Notes: generated by a model from the sequence alone, not told the origin. A stretch of DNA of 64,000 nt from Ashinkailepas kermadecensis (GCA_034440615.1 JAOTOM010001625.1:1-64000); one strand, 5' to 3'. Positions 1 to 11,044 are shown, counted from the stretch's first letter. Translations and numbers: made by a program.

Positions 1-716
1 TTCCAGTTGGACATAAATAAACGGTTTCTAGACTGGGCTGAGCGTTCGAGGGTGACGTGGATGGGAAAGTGATCACTAAAAAGTGGGTCGGGTTGAACGT
101 GCCAGGAGAAGAGGGGTGAGATAGAAGCTGAGGCTAGGGAGAGGTCAATGGCAGACGGGCGGAACGGGGCGATGTCTGTGTTGTGTGTGGGTGTTTGGTC
201 GTTTAAAAAGACCATGTTGTGGGTGTTGAGGAGTATTTCAATATGGTGTCCGCGCTGAGATGTGGTGTGACAACCCCATGCCTGGTGGTGGGCATTGAGA
301 TCACCCAGCACCAGACAGGGGTGTGGGAGAAGACCGAAGAGATTGGTTACAGAAGTTAGAGATAGTGTATACGTAGGAAGAAGATAGAGGGAAAGTACAG
401 TAAGCTCTAGTTGTGCAATTTGGACGGATACTGCAATCAAATTCAGGTCATCGGAAATGGAGATAGGGCGATGCAGAAGGGTGTTCGAGACGAATAAGGC
501 TGTCCCGCCGCCGCCGGATGTAGTGTTTCTGTTTTGGGAATAAAGAGTATAACCAAATATTTTAAAATTATATGGATCATTGTCGCGCCATCTGGTCTCC
601 TGAACGGTGGCAATCAATGGTTTATTTTTGATTATATATTCCTTGAATTCTGCCCAATGGGATATGAGTGACCTCGTATTCCATCGGAGCAAGAATTCAG
701 TGGTGGGTGTCTGCAT
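1..716 (-). CDS. Non-LTR retrotransposon ORF2, N-terminal AP-endonuclease (runs off window)
   Basis: The minus-strand frame opens at ATG 716-714 and stays open to base 1. It encodes an APE-type endonuclease that nicks target DNA for retrotransposition. Visible landmarks in order: an N-terminal LLRWNTRSL block, QETRW, a GGGGTALFVS loop, the catalytic GDLNAHHQAWG block, AIDLSL and the C-terminal SDHFPI block. The reverse transcriptase would lie beyond the window. The start codon overlaps the ORF1 stop as TAATG, so I chose it over any internal ATG. The family (I/Jockey-like) rests on the endonuclease and the ORF1 zinc knuckles. No break is seen in these ~238 codons, so the copy may be fairly young. 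Confidence 0.88.
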   Translation of the reverse strand, partial: MQTPTTEFLLRWNTRSLISHWAEFKEYIIKNKPLIATVQETRWRDNDPYNFKIFGYTLYSQNRNTTSGGGGTALFVSNTLLHRPISISDDLNLIAVSVQIAQLELTVLSLYLLPTYTLSLTSVTNLFGLLPHPCLVLGDLNAHHQAWGCHTTSQRGHHIEILLNTHNMVFLNDQTPTHNTDIAPFRPSAIDLSLASASISPLFSWHVQPDPLFSDHFPIHVTLERSAQSRNRLFMSNW

Positions 717-2058
717 TAATGGTGCTGGTGTTCACGCCCCCGCAGGCGTGTGTGTGCCGGGGAGGGCAAGGCGGAGTCGTCCGTCTCGTACGAGACGGAC
801 GACCCCGGTGAAGCGGAGGCCTGCTCTGGATCCTCGGGTGGGGGGGGTCCGGGCTCGGGGAACGGGAGCGATGGCTGGACTCCGGAGACAGAGAGGGGAG
901 GCGACGGCACTGAGGGGGCGGTGTAGAAGAGGCCCGAGCCTTGGTCGGAGCAGCCTGTTGGCGGTCGGGGGGCTGAGCGTTAGAGCAACCCGTGACTGGG
1001 GGCGGTGCTGCCTGCTGCGCGGCCCGATGGCGATAGGCGGTGTCGGCTTTGGCGGGAACCGCCACGGGGGCAGGGTGCATGGCCGGCGGGGGGACGTCCT
1101 GTGGGCGGTGCGGGGACCGGGGGACGGAGGGGCCCGCTAAGGGGGCAGGACGAGAGGCCGGGGTTAGGGGAGGAGGGAGACGGGTCGTGGTCTGACCGTC
1201 CAGACCTTCCAGACCTGGGGCGGGAGGCCGCCTCAGCCGGAGTCGGCCACAGCGGGGCAAAGTGGGGCCGGGCCCACACCATCGGTGGTGCGGGCGGCGA
1301 GGAGCCCTGGGCGGTGAATCGCCGCTGCTGACACTCTTTGGCGTCGAGCCACGCAGGGCAGCAGGGGGATGCGGCCGGGTGGGGGCCCAGGCAGGCCGCA
1401 CATCGTGGGACTTCAGATGCGCACATATCTGTTGTATGCTGCTCGACACAGCGCCCACATATAGGCTCCCTGGAGCGACATGCCTTTGCCAGGTGCCCGT
1501 ACCTTTGGCAGAAGGCACAGCGGGCCGGCGGTGGGGTCCAGGGGCGGAGGGGGATACGCAAGTAGCCAGCCATGAAGTGGGTGGGCGGGGCTTGTGAGTG
1601 GAAACCCAGTTTCAAGACTGGGCACACTCGGGGACGACGGCCGAGACGGGTTACGTCGCATACTCCCTGCGACTTCAGCTCGGCCAGGAGCTCCTTCTCC
1701 GACAGATCTACCAGCTCCGGGGCGTGCGCTGTCGTGTAGACCAGGTTGAGCCTGTCTGCTAGTTCAACCGTGACCTCTGTGTCCAGGAACCGGTTCAGGA
1801 TCATGGGGGCACGTGCCTGTGCCGCCTCTCTTATCCGTACTAGCAGGGCCCTAGAGCGGAGGACTTTCGCTGAGGAAACTCCGCCCGTCCACCCGTCTAG
1901 CTCCAGCCCCCCCTCCCCCCGTGCTACCGCACACGGGGAGGTTCGGGCCCACGATCCCTCCTTCCTCGTTACTAGCACGAATGACTCCCCCTCCGGGGGT
2001 CGCGAGTAGGGGGCAGGCGGGCTCCAGGCCGGGGGCGGCGTCCTCCGTTGCTACTCCT
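716..2058 (-). pseudogene. Non-LTR retrotransposon ORF1 (gag-like, zinc knuckles), one in-frame stop
   Basis: The minus-strand frame is open from about 2058, has one stop at 982-980, and continues in the same frame to a TAA at 718-716. Around 1560-1380 it encodes three CCHC-type knuckles: CAFCQRYGHLAKAC, CGRCVEQHTTDMC and CAACLGPHPAASPC. This is the usual ORF1p arrangement of I/Jockey elements, which bind element RNA. The C-terminal third is proline/serine-rich and ends near SYETDDSALPSP, whose amino-acid make-up argues that the frame past the stop is still the authentic one. No ATG precedes the conserved part in this frame (first at ~1803), so the true start is unclear: non-AUG initiation or a break upstream. 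Confidence 0.8.
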
Positions 2059-2099
2059 TCAATCCTTCAATTCTCCTTTAGAACTCCTTCTATTGCTAT

Positions 2100-2950
2100 T
2101 TGAATATCTGTATGCACAAAACTAGCAGGAGCACTGAAGGCACCACAATACCAACACTCACATCAACTCGCAATGCATGACCGCGAAACACTCGTAGGAA
2201 ACACGTAAATAGCCATCCCCGCAAGGCGTCGGAAGTACCTACCTGCCGGTGCCGTTGGAAGTAGATGAGCCTACTTGCTTTAGGAAAACTAAAACTAAAA
2301 CAAAAAATAAAAATTAGCGTAACGTAAAACGACTACCCAGAGGAGCCATCGGACGTAGATGAACCGATTTGACTTGCAACTCATAACGTAAACGGCTACC
2401 CAGAGATACAGCGGACGTAGAAGAGCCGAATTGCAAAACACCGTACTAACCCAACTGACAACCCTGCATGGCATGCTTAGACTAATCTGCTACTAACAAC
2501 TAACACGCGACGGCCGGCGTGATAGGCGGTGTGGACAATTACCTCCTTGTTCGCATGGTAAAGATCCCTCGGTGCTCTTCGATAAGAGTAGGCTAAAGCC
2601 GGCACCCTAGCAAAATCAACTTCTCGCCACTCTCAAACCACCCTCACCCCCACCAAAACTACAAATTATTTTGTGGAGGAGTATATTCAAACTAAAACCT
2701 TTTAGACATCAGGGAGATGTCCCCAACCCAGCCCCCGCCTTCAGCACCTAAAATATCACACAAACTATAACGTAAAATTCCCTTAGCGTAAAAGTCCGCT
2801 TGCCTGCACCTTGATCGCAAACGCTCGCTGTTATAGACAAACATGTAACGTACTCGCTTTAAAGGCGGCGCACATGACCTTTATGATCCGGCACGACACA
2901 CAAAATCACTCCCCCCCCTAGCAAAACGTAGGACACCCAGCATAAACCGC
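2100..2950. other. Gene-free stretch, probable 5' UTR of the minus-strand element with ~65-bp imperfect repeats
   Basis: No coding frame is convincing here. Two adjacent copies of a unit containing CTACCCAGAG, then CGGACGTAGA and GAGCCGA/GAACCGA, sit at about 2319-2383 and 2385-2442, with a weaker third copy at 2235-2280. The position directly upstream of ORF1 on the minus strand fits a repeated 5' UTR/promoter of the retrotransposon, but this is inference. Confidence 0.4.
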
Positions 2951-2952
2951 AG

Positions 2953-3425
2953 AATCGCAGGAAGTGTGGTGAATGCGTCGAATGCGCAAGGCGGGTGTAC
3001 ACGTGCACGAACGTTGGCGGGTGTACACGTGCACGAACGTTGGCGGGTGTACACGTGCACGAACGTTGGCGTGGTGTACACGAACGTTGGCGGGTGTACA
3101 CGTGCACGAACGTTGGCGGGTGTACACGAACGTTGGCGGGTGTACACGAACGTTGGCGGGTGTACACGAACGTCGGCGGGTGTACACGAACGTTGGCGGG
3201 TGTCACGTGCCGAACGTTGGCGTGGTGTACACGAACGTTGGCGGGTGTACACGTGCACGAACGTTGGCGGGTGTACACGTGCACGAACGTTGGCGTGGTG
3301 GCGCCTGGTGTTAGGAACTGAAATGCGTGAAGAAGGAAAATTTGGCATTACTACGTGATTTATGTCGGTGTAATTTCAGCAGCGTGAGCCGAGTTATCAA
3401 GGGATACGAGAAAAACAATTTGAAC
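2953..3425 (+). repeat. Dispersed repeat copy carrying an expanded minisatellite
   Basis: The flanks (CGCAGGAAGTGTGG...GAATGCGTCGAATGCGCAAG on the left; AATTTCAGCAGCGTGAG...AAGGGATAC on the right) match a second copy at 52442-52640. In that copy the central unit is present only once; here it has grown to about 13 units. So this is one interspersed repeat in which the minisatellite expanded after insertion. No TIRs or coding frame were recognised. Long open frames on both strands here are produced by the repeat. Confidence 0.75.
2992..3300 (+). repeat. Minisatellite, 26-bp and 20-bp units
   Basis: Tandem units alternate between a long form (GGGTGTACACGTGCACGAAC plus GTTGGC) and a short form lacking the GTGCAC insert (GGGTGTACACGAACGTTGGC). 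Roughly 13 units are present. Each contains the palindromes TGTACA and AACGTT, and the long form also GTGCAC, so single strands could fold. Reading frames through it are spurious. Confidence 0.9.
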
Positions 3426-3660
3426 AGGGGGCGGGGGATGCAACCTGGTAGTATAGAAACGATGGTGGTAGATTGGGCATTCACCACAGGATATCTAAGT
3501 TGGTTGGATATTTTAATGAAAAAATTGGCCTCTTTGAACAACCAGCGCTCGAAATCCGTCAGGCGCTATTCATACTTCCAAGATACCCACAGACAAAGAC
3601 AACTAGGTGCAGATTGGACGGCAACTGCTGGAGCAGGTGACGCTTGTGTTTTGTTTGCAG

Positions 3661-5109
3661 CTACTTGCCACCTTGATCGTCGGCCAGGCAATGATAGGCG
3701 TGGGGTTCTGCGTGGCCCTGCATAACATCATGATCATCCAGGTGCCACTGGACCCGACGCCCCCGATGTCTCAAGAGCAGCTCAACTGGACGATCGCGCT
3801 GAGCCCGCTGGCCGCCATGGTCGGGTGCATCCTGTCCATGATCTTCTCAGCTCGGCTCGGCGCCCGCCGTCTGCTGGCACTGACACAGCCGCTCTACGCG
3901 CTGGCGTCGCTGCCCGCCTGCCTGGGTGGCGGCTTCGGCTGGGTGCTGTTGGGGAAGGTGGGCATGTTCGTAATGTTCGGGACGACGTCGAGCACGGTTC
4001 GGCCGTATGTGTCGGAGATCGTGCCGCCGAACCAACGCACTCTCTACACGTCGATTCTCAACACAATGGTTTGGCTGTGCCAGGGCATTGGCATGATGGT
4101 AGCACCGCACCTGCACTGGCGGTGGATGTTCCTGGTGGCGGGCTTCGTGCCGGCCACCATCTGCCTGGCCGGCCTGTACTTCATCCCCGACTCTGCTAAG
4201 TGGCTGGTCTCACACGGGCGCACAGATGAGGAGGCGCTGCGGTCCATTCGCTTCTTCTGCGGCGAGCACGTGGACGCCGCCGGCGAGGTCCGAGTCATCC
4301 ACGAGTCGCTACACCACACCCATGTGGACGGTGTGCCGGTGCCCCTGTGGAAGCTCATGTGGAGGCGCGACACCCTGGTTCCGTTGCTGTTCGGGTCCGG
4401 GCAGATCTTCATGTTTGTGTGGACCGGTGGCTTCGGCGTCGTCTACATCACTTCCTACATCCTGGAGACGGTGAACCTGCCGCTGGACGAGTACCAGAGC
4501 GCCGTGGTTCCGCTGGCGGTGGCCTGCATCTTCGCCATCCCCGCCAGCTTCGTCATCGAGCACTACGGTCGGTTGCCGTTACTGCGCATGAGCGGTGCAG
4601 TATCAGCAGTGGGCTGCGCAGCCATCGCCTCCTACTTCTTCCTGCCCGCAGATGTACAGCTCACCTCCGGCTGGATCGTGCTGGTGGGGGCCGCCATCAC
4701 CCAGATCGCACAAGCGTGTGTCATTGTACCCATCGCGTTCACCTACGCCACCGAACTGCTACCTAATCGCACGCGCATACTGGGCGCCAGCATTCTGATG
4801 GGCCAGCTGAACACGGAGGTCTTTCTTATGGTCCGGGTGTACCCGCTGCTGCGCGACACCCTGGGCTTCGGAGGCGTGTTCGTGATGCACGCGCTCGTGA
4901 GTCTGCTGCAGGTGGCGTTCGCCACCTTCTGCCTGCCCGAGACAAAGGGGCTCTCGCTGGAGCAAGTGCAGCAGCTGTTCCAGAAGGTGGATGGGACGTC
5001 GGGGAAGCGGCAGTATGTGGCTGATACTGCCGCAGCCGAGAAGGGGACGGATAACGCCGGGCTTGTGCCGGAAGTCTGTGGGAACCCACAGGCATTGGGA
5101 ACGAACTGA
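3661..5109 (+). CDS. Facilitated sugar (trehalose-type) transporter, 3' exon
   Basis: This exon encodes about 482 residues of a major-facilitator sugar carrier, closest in style to arthropod Tret1-like proteins that move trehalose or glucose across the plasma membrane. Hydrophobic segments fit twelve membrane helices. Family signatures: GARRLL between helices 2 and 3, PDSAKWL after helix 6, YGRLPLL in the second half, and PETKGLSLEQVQQLF after helix 12. An in-frame stop lies at 3604-3606 and the first in-frame ATG (3691) falls inside helix 1, so translation cannot start normally here. A strong acceptor, TTGTGTTTTGTTTGCAG at 3644-3660, precedes helix 1, so I start the exon at 3661 with the start codon in an upstream exon not identified. 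The coding part is markedly GC-rich. Substrate is inferred, not shown. Confidence 0.87.
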   Translation, partial: LLATLIVGQAMIGVGFCVALHNIMIIQVPLDPTPPMSQEQLNWTIALSPLAAMVGCILSMIFSARLGARRLLALTQPLYALASLPACLGGGFGWVLLGKVGMFVMFGTTSSTVRPYVSEIVPPNQRTLYTSILNTMVWLCQGIGMMVAPHLHWRWMFLVAGFVPATICLAGLYFIPDSAKWLVSHGRTDEEALRSIRFFCGEHVDAAGEVRVIHESLHHTHVDGVPVPLWKLMWRRDTLVPLLFGSGQIFMFVWTGGFGVVYITSYILETVNLPLDEYQSAVVPLAVACIFAIPASFVIEHYGRLPLLRMSGAVSAVGCAAIASYFFLPADVQLTSGWIVLVGAAITQIAQACVIVPIAFTYATELLPNRTRILGASILMGQLNTEVFLMVRVYPLLRDTLGFGGVFVMHALVSLLQVAFATFCLPETKGLSLEQVQQLFQKVDGTSGKRQYVADTAAAEKGTDNAGLVPEVCGNPQALGTN

Positions 5110-6930
5110 GCCAATGTGGCGCAACCCGGTACCTTATCACATCGGTGTCGCTGTGCCCAAACATTTAGTTCTTGGCTGTCAATGTAGCGCAGGCAGTGTG
5201 GTTAAAATACAGATCACGATATCGTCTTAATACAGTTTTTGTATGTATACCGAACACAAATTCATTTTTTTTTAAAACATGAATGACAGCCTGAGAATCA
5301 AACAATGGTTACATATACAAATTAAACACGGAGGTTAAATATGACCCCAGGTCATGTCCCTAGGTCAAATGAAGAACCATACGATATAAATGTAGCACAC
5401 TGCAACACCCTGGATCCACTCGTCTCCCTAAAGATAGTAAATTATAAAGTAAGGTGATCAAATTCATCGTGCCGTCACTATTTTGCGTGGACTGTGAGGA
5501 ATGATTTAGAACACCATTGCCCACGCATGGCTAATTAACTTACTGACACCAATCCAGCCCATAGCGGTGGTCGCATAGCGTGCCGACCAAGTAGCAAGTC
5601 TTGTCGACAAGAGAAGAAGCTTTCAGTGGAGAAATGATCCCGGATCTCGGGCCAACTATGCTGGTGTAAAATTGAACATTTCCTATATCGATGACAAGAT
5701 GCTGTGGCTCGATCCAAACATACGAATATTCACGGATCGTTCGTTAAAACATAGTGTTTGTTTATGGTTTATTCCACATGTACACTATATTCCAGCGCGT
5801 ACCCCAATACAGATGCAATATTTCTGAGTTCTTTCCGACATTAATTACTGAAACAGGATAGCATACGCGGGTTTCAGTCACGCCATTTAAGGCCAAAGCC
5901 ATGGCGGCAACACTACACGGACAAACTGATACCAGAAAGTGGAGTAATTCTACGGTGACAAAAAGTCCAACCATTTCTTAATATTTTTTCCTCCCGGCGT
6001 AGACCGGAAAACCCAGGAATAGTTTTACACCATGGAATTACACCAAAAATTGCATAGACCTGCACGGCGTCAAAAAGTCCAACACTACCTTAATTTGTAT
6101 ATCCCGGTGTAAAACATGACGACAAAGGTGATTAGGATCATAGTTTTACACCTCTAGAAATACCACTACCTATAATTCTACTCGATGCGTGTTTATGCTG
6201 AATTTTCCCAGGAATATAAAGTAAAACATAGTAAGGTGCACACGTACTTTCACAGTTCATACTGCAGCGAAAACGACATTGGCTAGAGCTTATACATCGT
6301 CATGGTGTAGTATCTGTTGTCGGATACAAACACAATATATAGCACAATTCCGATCCTGCAAGTGCACAGCGGTGCCATTCAGGAACAGGTCCGGATCGGA
6401 AAGAAATGTCAAGAGGTATGAATGGTCATCAAAGGGGTATGAGTTGACAAGCCCTCCATGTGCTATTTACATGTACACCAATAAAAAATATACTAAGTAT
6501 TCAATTTTACTAGTTTTTTTCCAGTTCTAAAGTGCGCACGAGCACGGAGCGGAGTTTGGCACCAATCCTGCCCCAGGTAGGAAATGACGCAAACTCGAGT
6601 GACACAACGAAAGCCAATGTGTTCTGGATGACAGGCTCCCTCGCTATTTGTACCAGTTTGCATATATTGACGGGAAATTGACCTAATAGGTCAGGCTAAA
6701 GTTCAGCTTTGCAATATATTTGTAAGTTATCCACTTCAGTTGTCAAATATTGCTCCGCATGCTGCTAAAACGTTCAATAAGAATATTGCCAACAAATTGC
6801 AAGCCTGTTAACGCTCCGAGGCTGGTCGGATCAGCACGCTGAGATAATTTTTGGCACACAGTTTATCCTGTGACTGGGTAAGAAAGCACGCGAGAAGCTT
6901 AGGCATGCGCTCACAGCTCCTCATTTTCGG
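5110..6930. other. Gene-free stretch downstream of the transporter
   Basis: No supported gene. At 5950-6180 there is an imperfect duplication: CAAAAAGTCCAACCA / CAAAAAGTCCAACAC followed by TCCCGGCGTAGA / TCCCGGTGTAAA and AGTTTTACACC, period about 100 bp. It may be part of an old repeat. No clear AATAAA for the transporter was found nearby. Confidence 0.4.
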
Positions 6931-6936
6931 CTGTTG

Positions 6937-7000
6937 AGCCAATATCATATTGGCTGCACGAGGATGGCATTGATAACAGTGTTATCAATGCCACCCTCGT
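6937..7000. repeat. Two adjacent hairpins, the second with a 20-bp stem
   Basis: 6937-6955 is a palindrome (AGCCAATAT, one base, ATATTGGCT). 6958-6977 (ACGAGGATGGCATTGATAAC) pairs with 6981-7000 with 19 of 20 matches across a 3-base loop, AGT. Neither lies in a recognised gene or element end. It is too short for an ordinary miRNA precursor. Confidence 0.7.
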
Positions 7001-7434
7001 GAGGCGCAATGCTGCCCGTATAGCGTCGCACAAACGCGATCCCAAATAGTCAGCGGAGAATTTGGTCACCGAATAGATGCAGGCATCAGTTCGGCGAAAA
7101 CAGAAACAACATGGAACGAGAAATTGCGTTAAACGACTATAATCATATTACAACAAAAATAGCTCCAAATTAGCACTGGATATATTTCGGCCACCGGCTT
7201 TCATCAACAGTAAACATCTTGCTTCAAAAGCCAAAAACCCACTCGTCAAGTGCACCTCGTGACAACGCACAGTGATTCGCCTTCATTTTCACATGTTACA
7301 ATATCTCCCTACCCATAAAATACGTGCACACAAGGAACATAGGCCCACATCAAGATGAGCTCATGATCCGTGTGTGGATGTATGTGTCAACTTGAGACAC
7401 AGGTGTATGTGAGTGTCTGTGTGTGTGGATGCGG

Positions 7435-8100
7435 TTATGTGCTGCATGTGTGATTGCCTTCAAAGGTATAAAGAACCGGTTTCATCAAGGTCCAGGATGT
7501 CGTCATTGTGTTTAATGATGGCCTGTTGTTCCTAATTTCCATTAATTCGCAAATTTTGAGCTCTGCAACATCTTTGCAGACTTGCAGAGTGGATATGCTG
7601 AGTGTGCTAGGGTCGATAGTGCTGCTCGCGTGAGTGATTTGGAAGTGTTCGCCAAATGAGGTGTTAGTGGTTTTGTTTTTGGCGTCTCTTAAGTGCCCAT
7701 GAAATCTGTCTCTAAACATGCGTTTTGTTTCCCCGATATACGTCATGTTCAACGGTCGACATAGCTGACAGTTGATAAAGTAGACGGTGTTCCGTGTGTG
7801 GCATCTGCCTTGCAGTCCAACCAGAGAACAGCGACACCTTTTGCTCCCAGCAGGACATGGCTATGGGTTGAGAGCGGACTTGGTCAGAGTTTTTGACGGT
7901 GTTTTGCCACTCTGCCATGCTACACGTAGTGATAGTTTTGAGGTTTTGATTGCCGCTGTTATTTTGTTGGGTGAGCTTATCATCTATGTACGGGAAGCTG
8001 ACGTTTACGTGTATTATGTTAGGCACTTCGGCCTGCTCAGGCAATTTCGTGCCGGGAATAGAAGTAGAGAGGAAAGAGAATATTATGTTATAAAAGTCAA
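7435..8100 (-). pseudogene. Penelope-like element fragment, RT tail plus GIY-YIG endonuclease
   Basis: The minus strand at ~7830-7435 reads a cysteine-rich linker (PCPAGSKRCRC, then GRCHTRNTVYFINCQLC) followed by the GIY-YIG core TYIGETKRMFRDRFHGHLRD. That order, Cys motif then GIY-YIG, is the C-terminus of Penelope-like element proteins. Upstream, frames at 8100-7880 read KLPEQAEVPNIIHVNVSFPY and a KTLTKSALNP block typical of the RT-endonuclease linker, but there is a stop at ~7861-7863 and at least one frameshift. The reverse transcriptase core is missing because the neighbouring non-LTR sequence begins at about 8.1-8.3 kb. Confidence 0.82.
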
Positions 8101-8308
8101 TTTACAAGTCCTGAAGTAAGTTGTTTTTTCGGAGAAAAACGAAAAGGAGATTGATGAGAAAAGGGTGTGTATCTCCTAATGGTGTGGGCAAAGACAAGGG
8201 GGTGTTGTGTGTACTGCAGTAGTTGGAAAGTGTTTTTCGATGTTCATGGTATTTTTGACAGTGTAGGAGAATATGTGAAACGGTAAGATGAGAGTTGCAT
8301 GATGGGCA

Positions 8309-10411
8309 TTAAGGTCGTGGTGAAGCAGTGTAAATATATCGATGGGTGAGAAAAGTGTGACCTATGCGGAGCGGTAATATAACTTTTCTTCCTGTCTGTT
8401 TTTTATATGATGTCGTCCAGTTTTCGATGACAGGTTTGATGAGACGTAATTGTGTGTAGTGTGTGGTTTCAGTCCATTGTTGGTTCCAAAAATGTCGAAT
8501 GTTCTGTCGTATTGTTGATTTCATGGCGTCAAAATGTGGTGGGATTTCTGTGATGTGTGGTGAGTGTAATGATTGTTTTGCGAAATGTCTTCCAGACAAT
8601 CATTGACAATGACATTAATTAATTCATTCATTAATTCATTCATCATTCATTCATCATTCCTGACAATACAATCATTCTTCGAAATGATTGTCTTCCTCGT
8701 TTCCTGGGATGCCACAGTGACTGGGCACCCACAGGAAACGGATCTTCATGCCCATCAGATGAAGTGTTTCAAGTGTGTCATAAATGGAAATATGGCAATT
8801 GTGCAAAAAGAAAGTGAAAAAAGAGATTGAAGAACAGATTTTGAGTCGGAACAAATGACGACATGGCGCATGAGGTGACAAATTGAACGGTTGCGAACAT
8901 AGCGAAAGGAAGTGAGAATGGCGTGCAATTCGGCGATGAAAATGGAGGTCCCGTCTGGTAAGCGATGCTGTTTTGTGTGTGTACCTGAAAAAATGGCATT
9001 TCCCGTGCAATTTGCGTCTTTGGATCCGTCGGTGAAAACAAAAGGAACATGGCGATAACGAGCACGAATCTGGTGGAATTTTTGTTCGGCGTATTCTGGA
9101 CAAAGTTGTGGTTTTGGAGTGGTGGTGAGATAGTAAATATGTCTTTCGATCATCTGCCACGGTGGAGTAGTTGGTGGAGAGAGAGAGAAGTAATAAGTGG
9201 AATGTTGTATTGGAGTTGTGTGGAAAATGTTTTAATACGTGAAGCTATGGTAAGGCCGGTTCGCTTTTCGGCGGGACCTAAATATTCGTGGTGTAGATTT
9301 GGGAGAATTTGTAAAGATGCGTGTGTGGGGTGGTGTTCTCTAAATTGAATTTTTGCGTCATACCTAAGTGTTTGTTCAATTCTTCGAAGCGCTAATGGTG
9401 GAATTCTTGATTCGATTTGCAAAGAAGTAATGGGGACGTGGTTATTGCACCGAGTGCTATGTGAATACATTTATTTTGTAAGGTGTCCAAAAGTTTCAAA
9501 GCGGAGCTACTGCCACTTGCGTAAACTACGGAGCCATATTCTATAATGGGAAGAACCAAGGATTTGTATAATTGTAATAGCATGTGACGATCGGATCCGA
9601 ATGATGAAGACGTAATACAGCGAAATAAATTGAGTCTGTGAAAACATTTGGTTCGGATGTGTTTGACGTGCTGGTGCATGGAAAGCTTGCGATCGAAAAT
9701 AACACCAAGAAATTTGAACGAATTTACAAGATGTATTTCAGTGTTTCCGAGGTGAAGTGGTGTTATATCATTGTGATATCATTGTGGCAGAATATCATTG
9801 TGGCAGATTTTGGAGCTGAAAATGTGAAACAGTATTTGATGGACCAATCGTGTATCCGGGCAAGCGCGTTTTGGTGTCTAATTAAGCCATGTGTTTCATT
9901 TTTATCTGTGCACCAAATTGCGCTGTCATCTGCAAAAGGGAGTATGATATCTGAGGTGGCATGTCGGTGAAAATATCGTTAATGATGATGTTGAATAAGA
10001 CTGGTGATAAACAGCTTCCCTGTGGTAACACTTTTTTCATGAGATGTAGCTCAGAAATCGCTGACCTGCACCGGAGATGAAAAGGACGGGAACCAGATAA
10101 AAATCCTATCAAATAATCAGCTAAATTTCATTTGACGCCGAAGTGAAGAAGTTTGGAAATTAATGCCGGTTTGTATACCATATCATACGCTTTACTAATG
10201 TCCAAAAATACTGTGATGGTGTGTTCATGTTCTTTTATAACCAAGGCGGATGTCAGTTTCTAATCGAATGAGATGATCTATTGTACTGTGGCCTTGACGA
10301 AAACCGCATTGAATTGGAGATAAAATATAATTTGTTTCTGAGTACCAGGTCAGTCTTTTTACAATCATACGGTCTAAAAGTTTTCCGAGACAACTGGTGA
10401 GAGCGATGGGT
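8309..10411 (-). pseudogene. Non-LTR element ORF2, 3' half: RT core, RNase H, C-terminal tail
   Basis: Read on the minus strand from 10411: FRPIALTSCLGK, then LPQGSCLSPVLFNIIINDIF (RT domain 4), YKSLVLPIIEYGSVVYASGS (RT thumb region), an RNase H domain with TDGSK, AELHAI, SDSKS and WVPSHCGIPGNE (~9030-8680), and a tail with LRLIKP and LRIGHTFLTHRYI ending at 8309. RNase H next to APE-RT points to the I group of non-LTR elements. Several frameshifts and stops are present, including at the usual catalytic aspartates (YSLLQMTAQF lies in a shifted frame), so the copy is dead. The 5' half resumes at 12319 beyond the Merlin insertion. Confidence 0.88.
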
Positions 10412-10419
10412 CGAAAATT
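10412..10419 (+). repeat. Target-site duplication, left (CGAAAATT)
   Basis: CGAAAATT occurs immediately outside both ends of the Merlin element (here and 12311-12318). It corresponds to the Asn-Phe-Arg codons of the interrupted RT, which would follow continuously if one copy were removed. Eight bases is the size expected for Merlin. Confidence 0.88.
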
Positions 10420-10865
10420 TGGTATTATTACAGAACTAGGTATAATGCGATTTTTTTGGATTTTTTTTTTTTAATACGGGGTATTTTAATGTAAAAATCA
10501 TGATGCGACCACTCATTTTCTCCGCAAATGATTACTTTTCAGTTGGCAAACAAATACACGACCATAATCTTCACTCTGCAAACATAGCACATCGCGTATA
10601 ATTATCCGTACCTGGTGTGTCACAGACGTGATAAAGAAGACATTCAACACTTCAGGCACTCGATTTGATACTCTTTGACATCGAAAACCTTATGTTTCTG
10701 CCTTAATTCGACATTATCTCCGAGAATGCATATACTTGCAACACGCCGCGCCAGCCACCGTCGATAAGGGTGGCGTCGACATTCCTTGCGATGCTGTATT
10801 ATTTTATTGAAATATATTTGATGACGTCATGGCCGACAAATTTGTTTCGGATAATTCTGGTTTTC

Positions 10866-10965
10866 CGGTTAGGTTAGGTTAGGTTAGGTTAGATTATATT
10901 ATGATATAATATATTTTATATATTATGCTACGTTATCTTAGTCTAGGTTAGGTTAGGTTAGGTTA
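10866..10965 (+). repeat. Internal TTAGG telomere-like runs
   Basis: GGTTAGGTTAGGTTAGG runs at about 10868-10892 and again at 10944-10964, separated by an AT-rich stretch. TTAGG is the ancestral arthropod telomere unit. Here it is interstitial and inside the Merlin element. Confidence 0.85.
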
Positions 10966-11044
10966 TTTTATTTTGTTGTATTATTTATATATTCATATTT
11001 AATTTTTGAACTCTTGACCGTAAGCAGAACACGGCAGTGTAATA

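Noticed and set aside
2859..3348. Open frames on both strands with repeated TRQRSCTPANV or ERWRVYTCTN
   Set aside because: Translation of the 26/20-bp minisatellite, open in all frames because the unit lacks stops.
3607..3660. GTG start for the sugar transporter
   Set aside because: GTG is not a normal eukaryotic start, the stop TAG lies right before it, and a strong splice acceptor at 3660 explains the open frame better.
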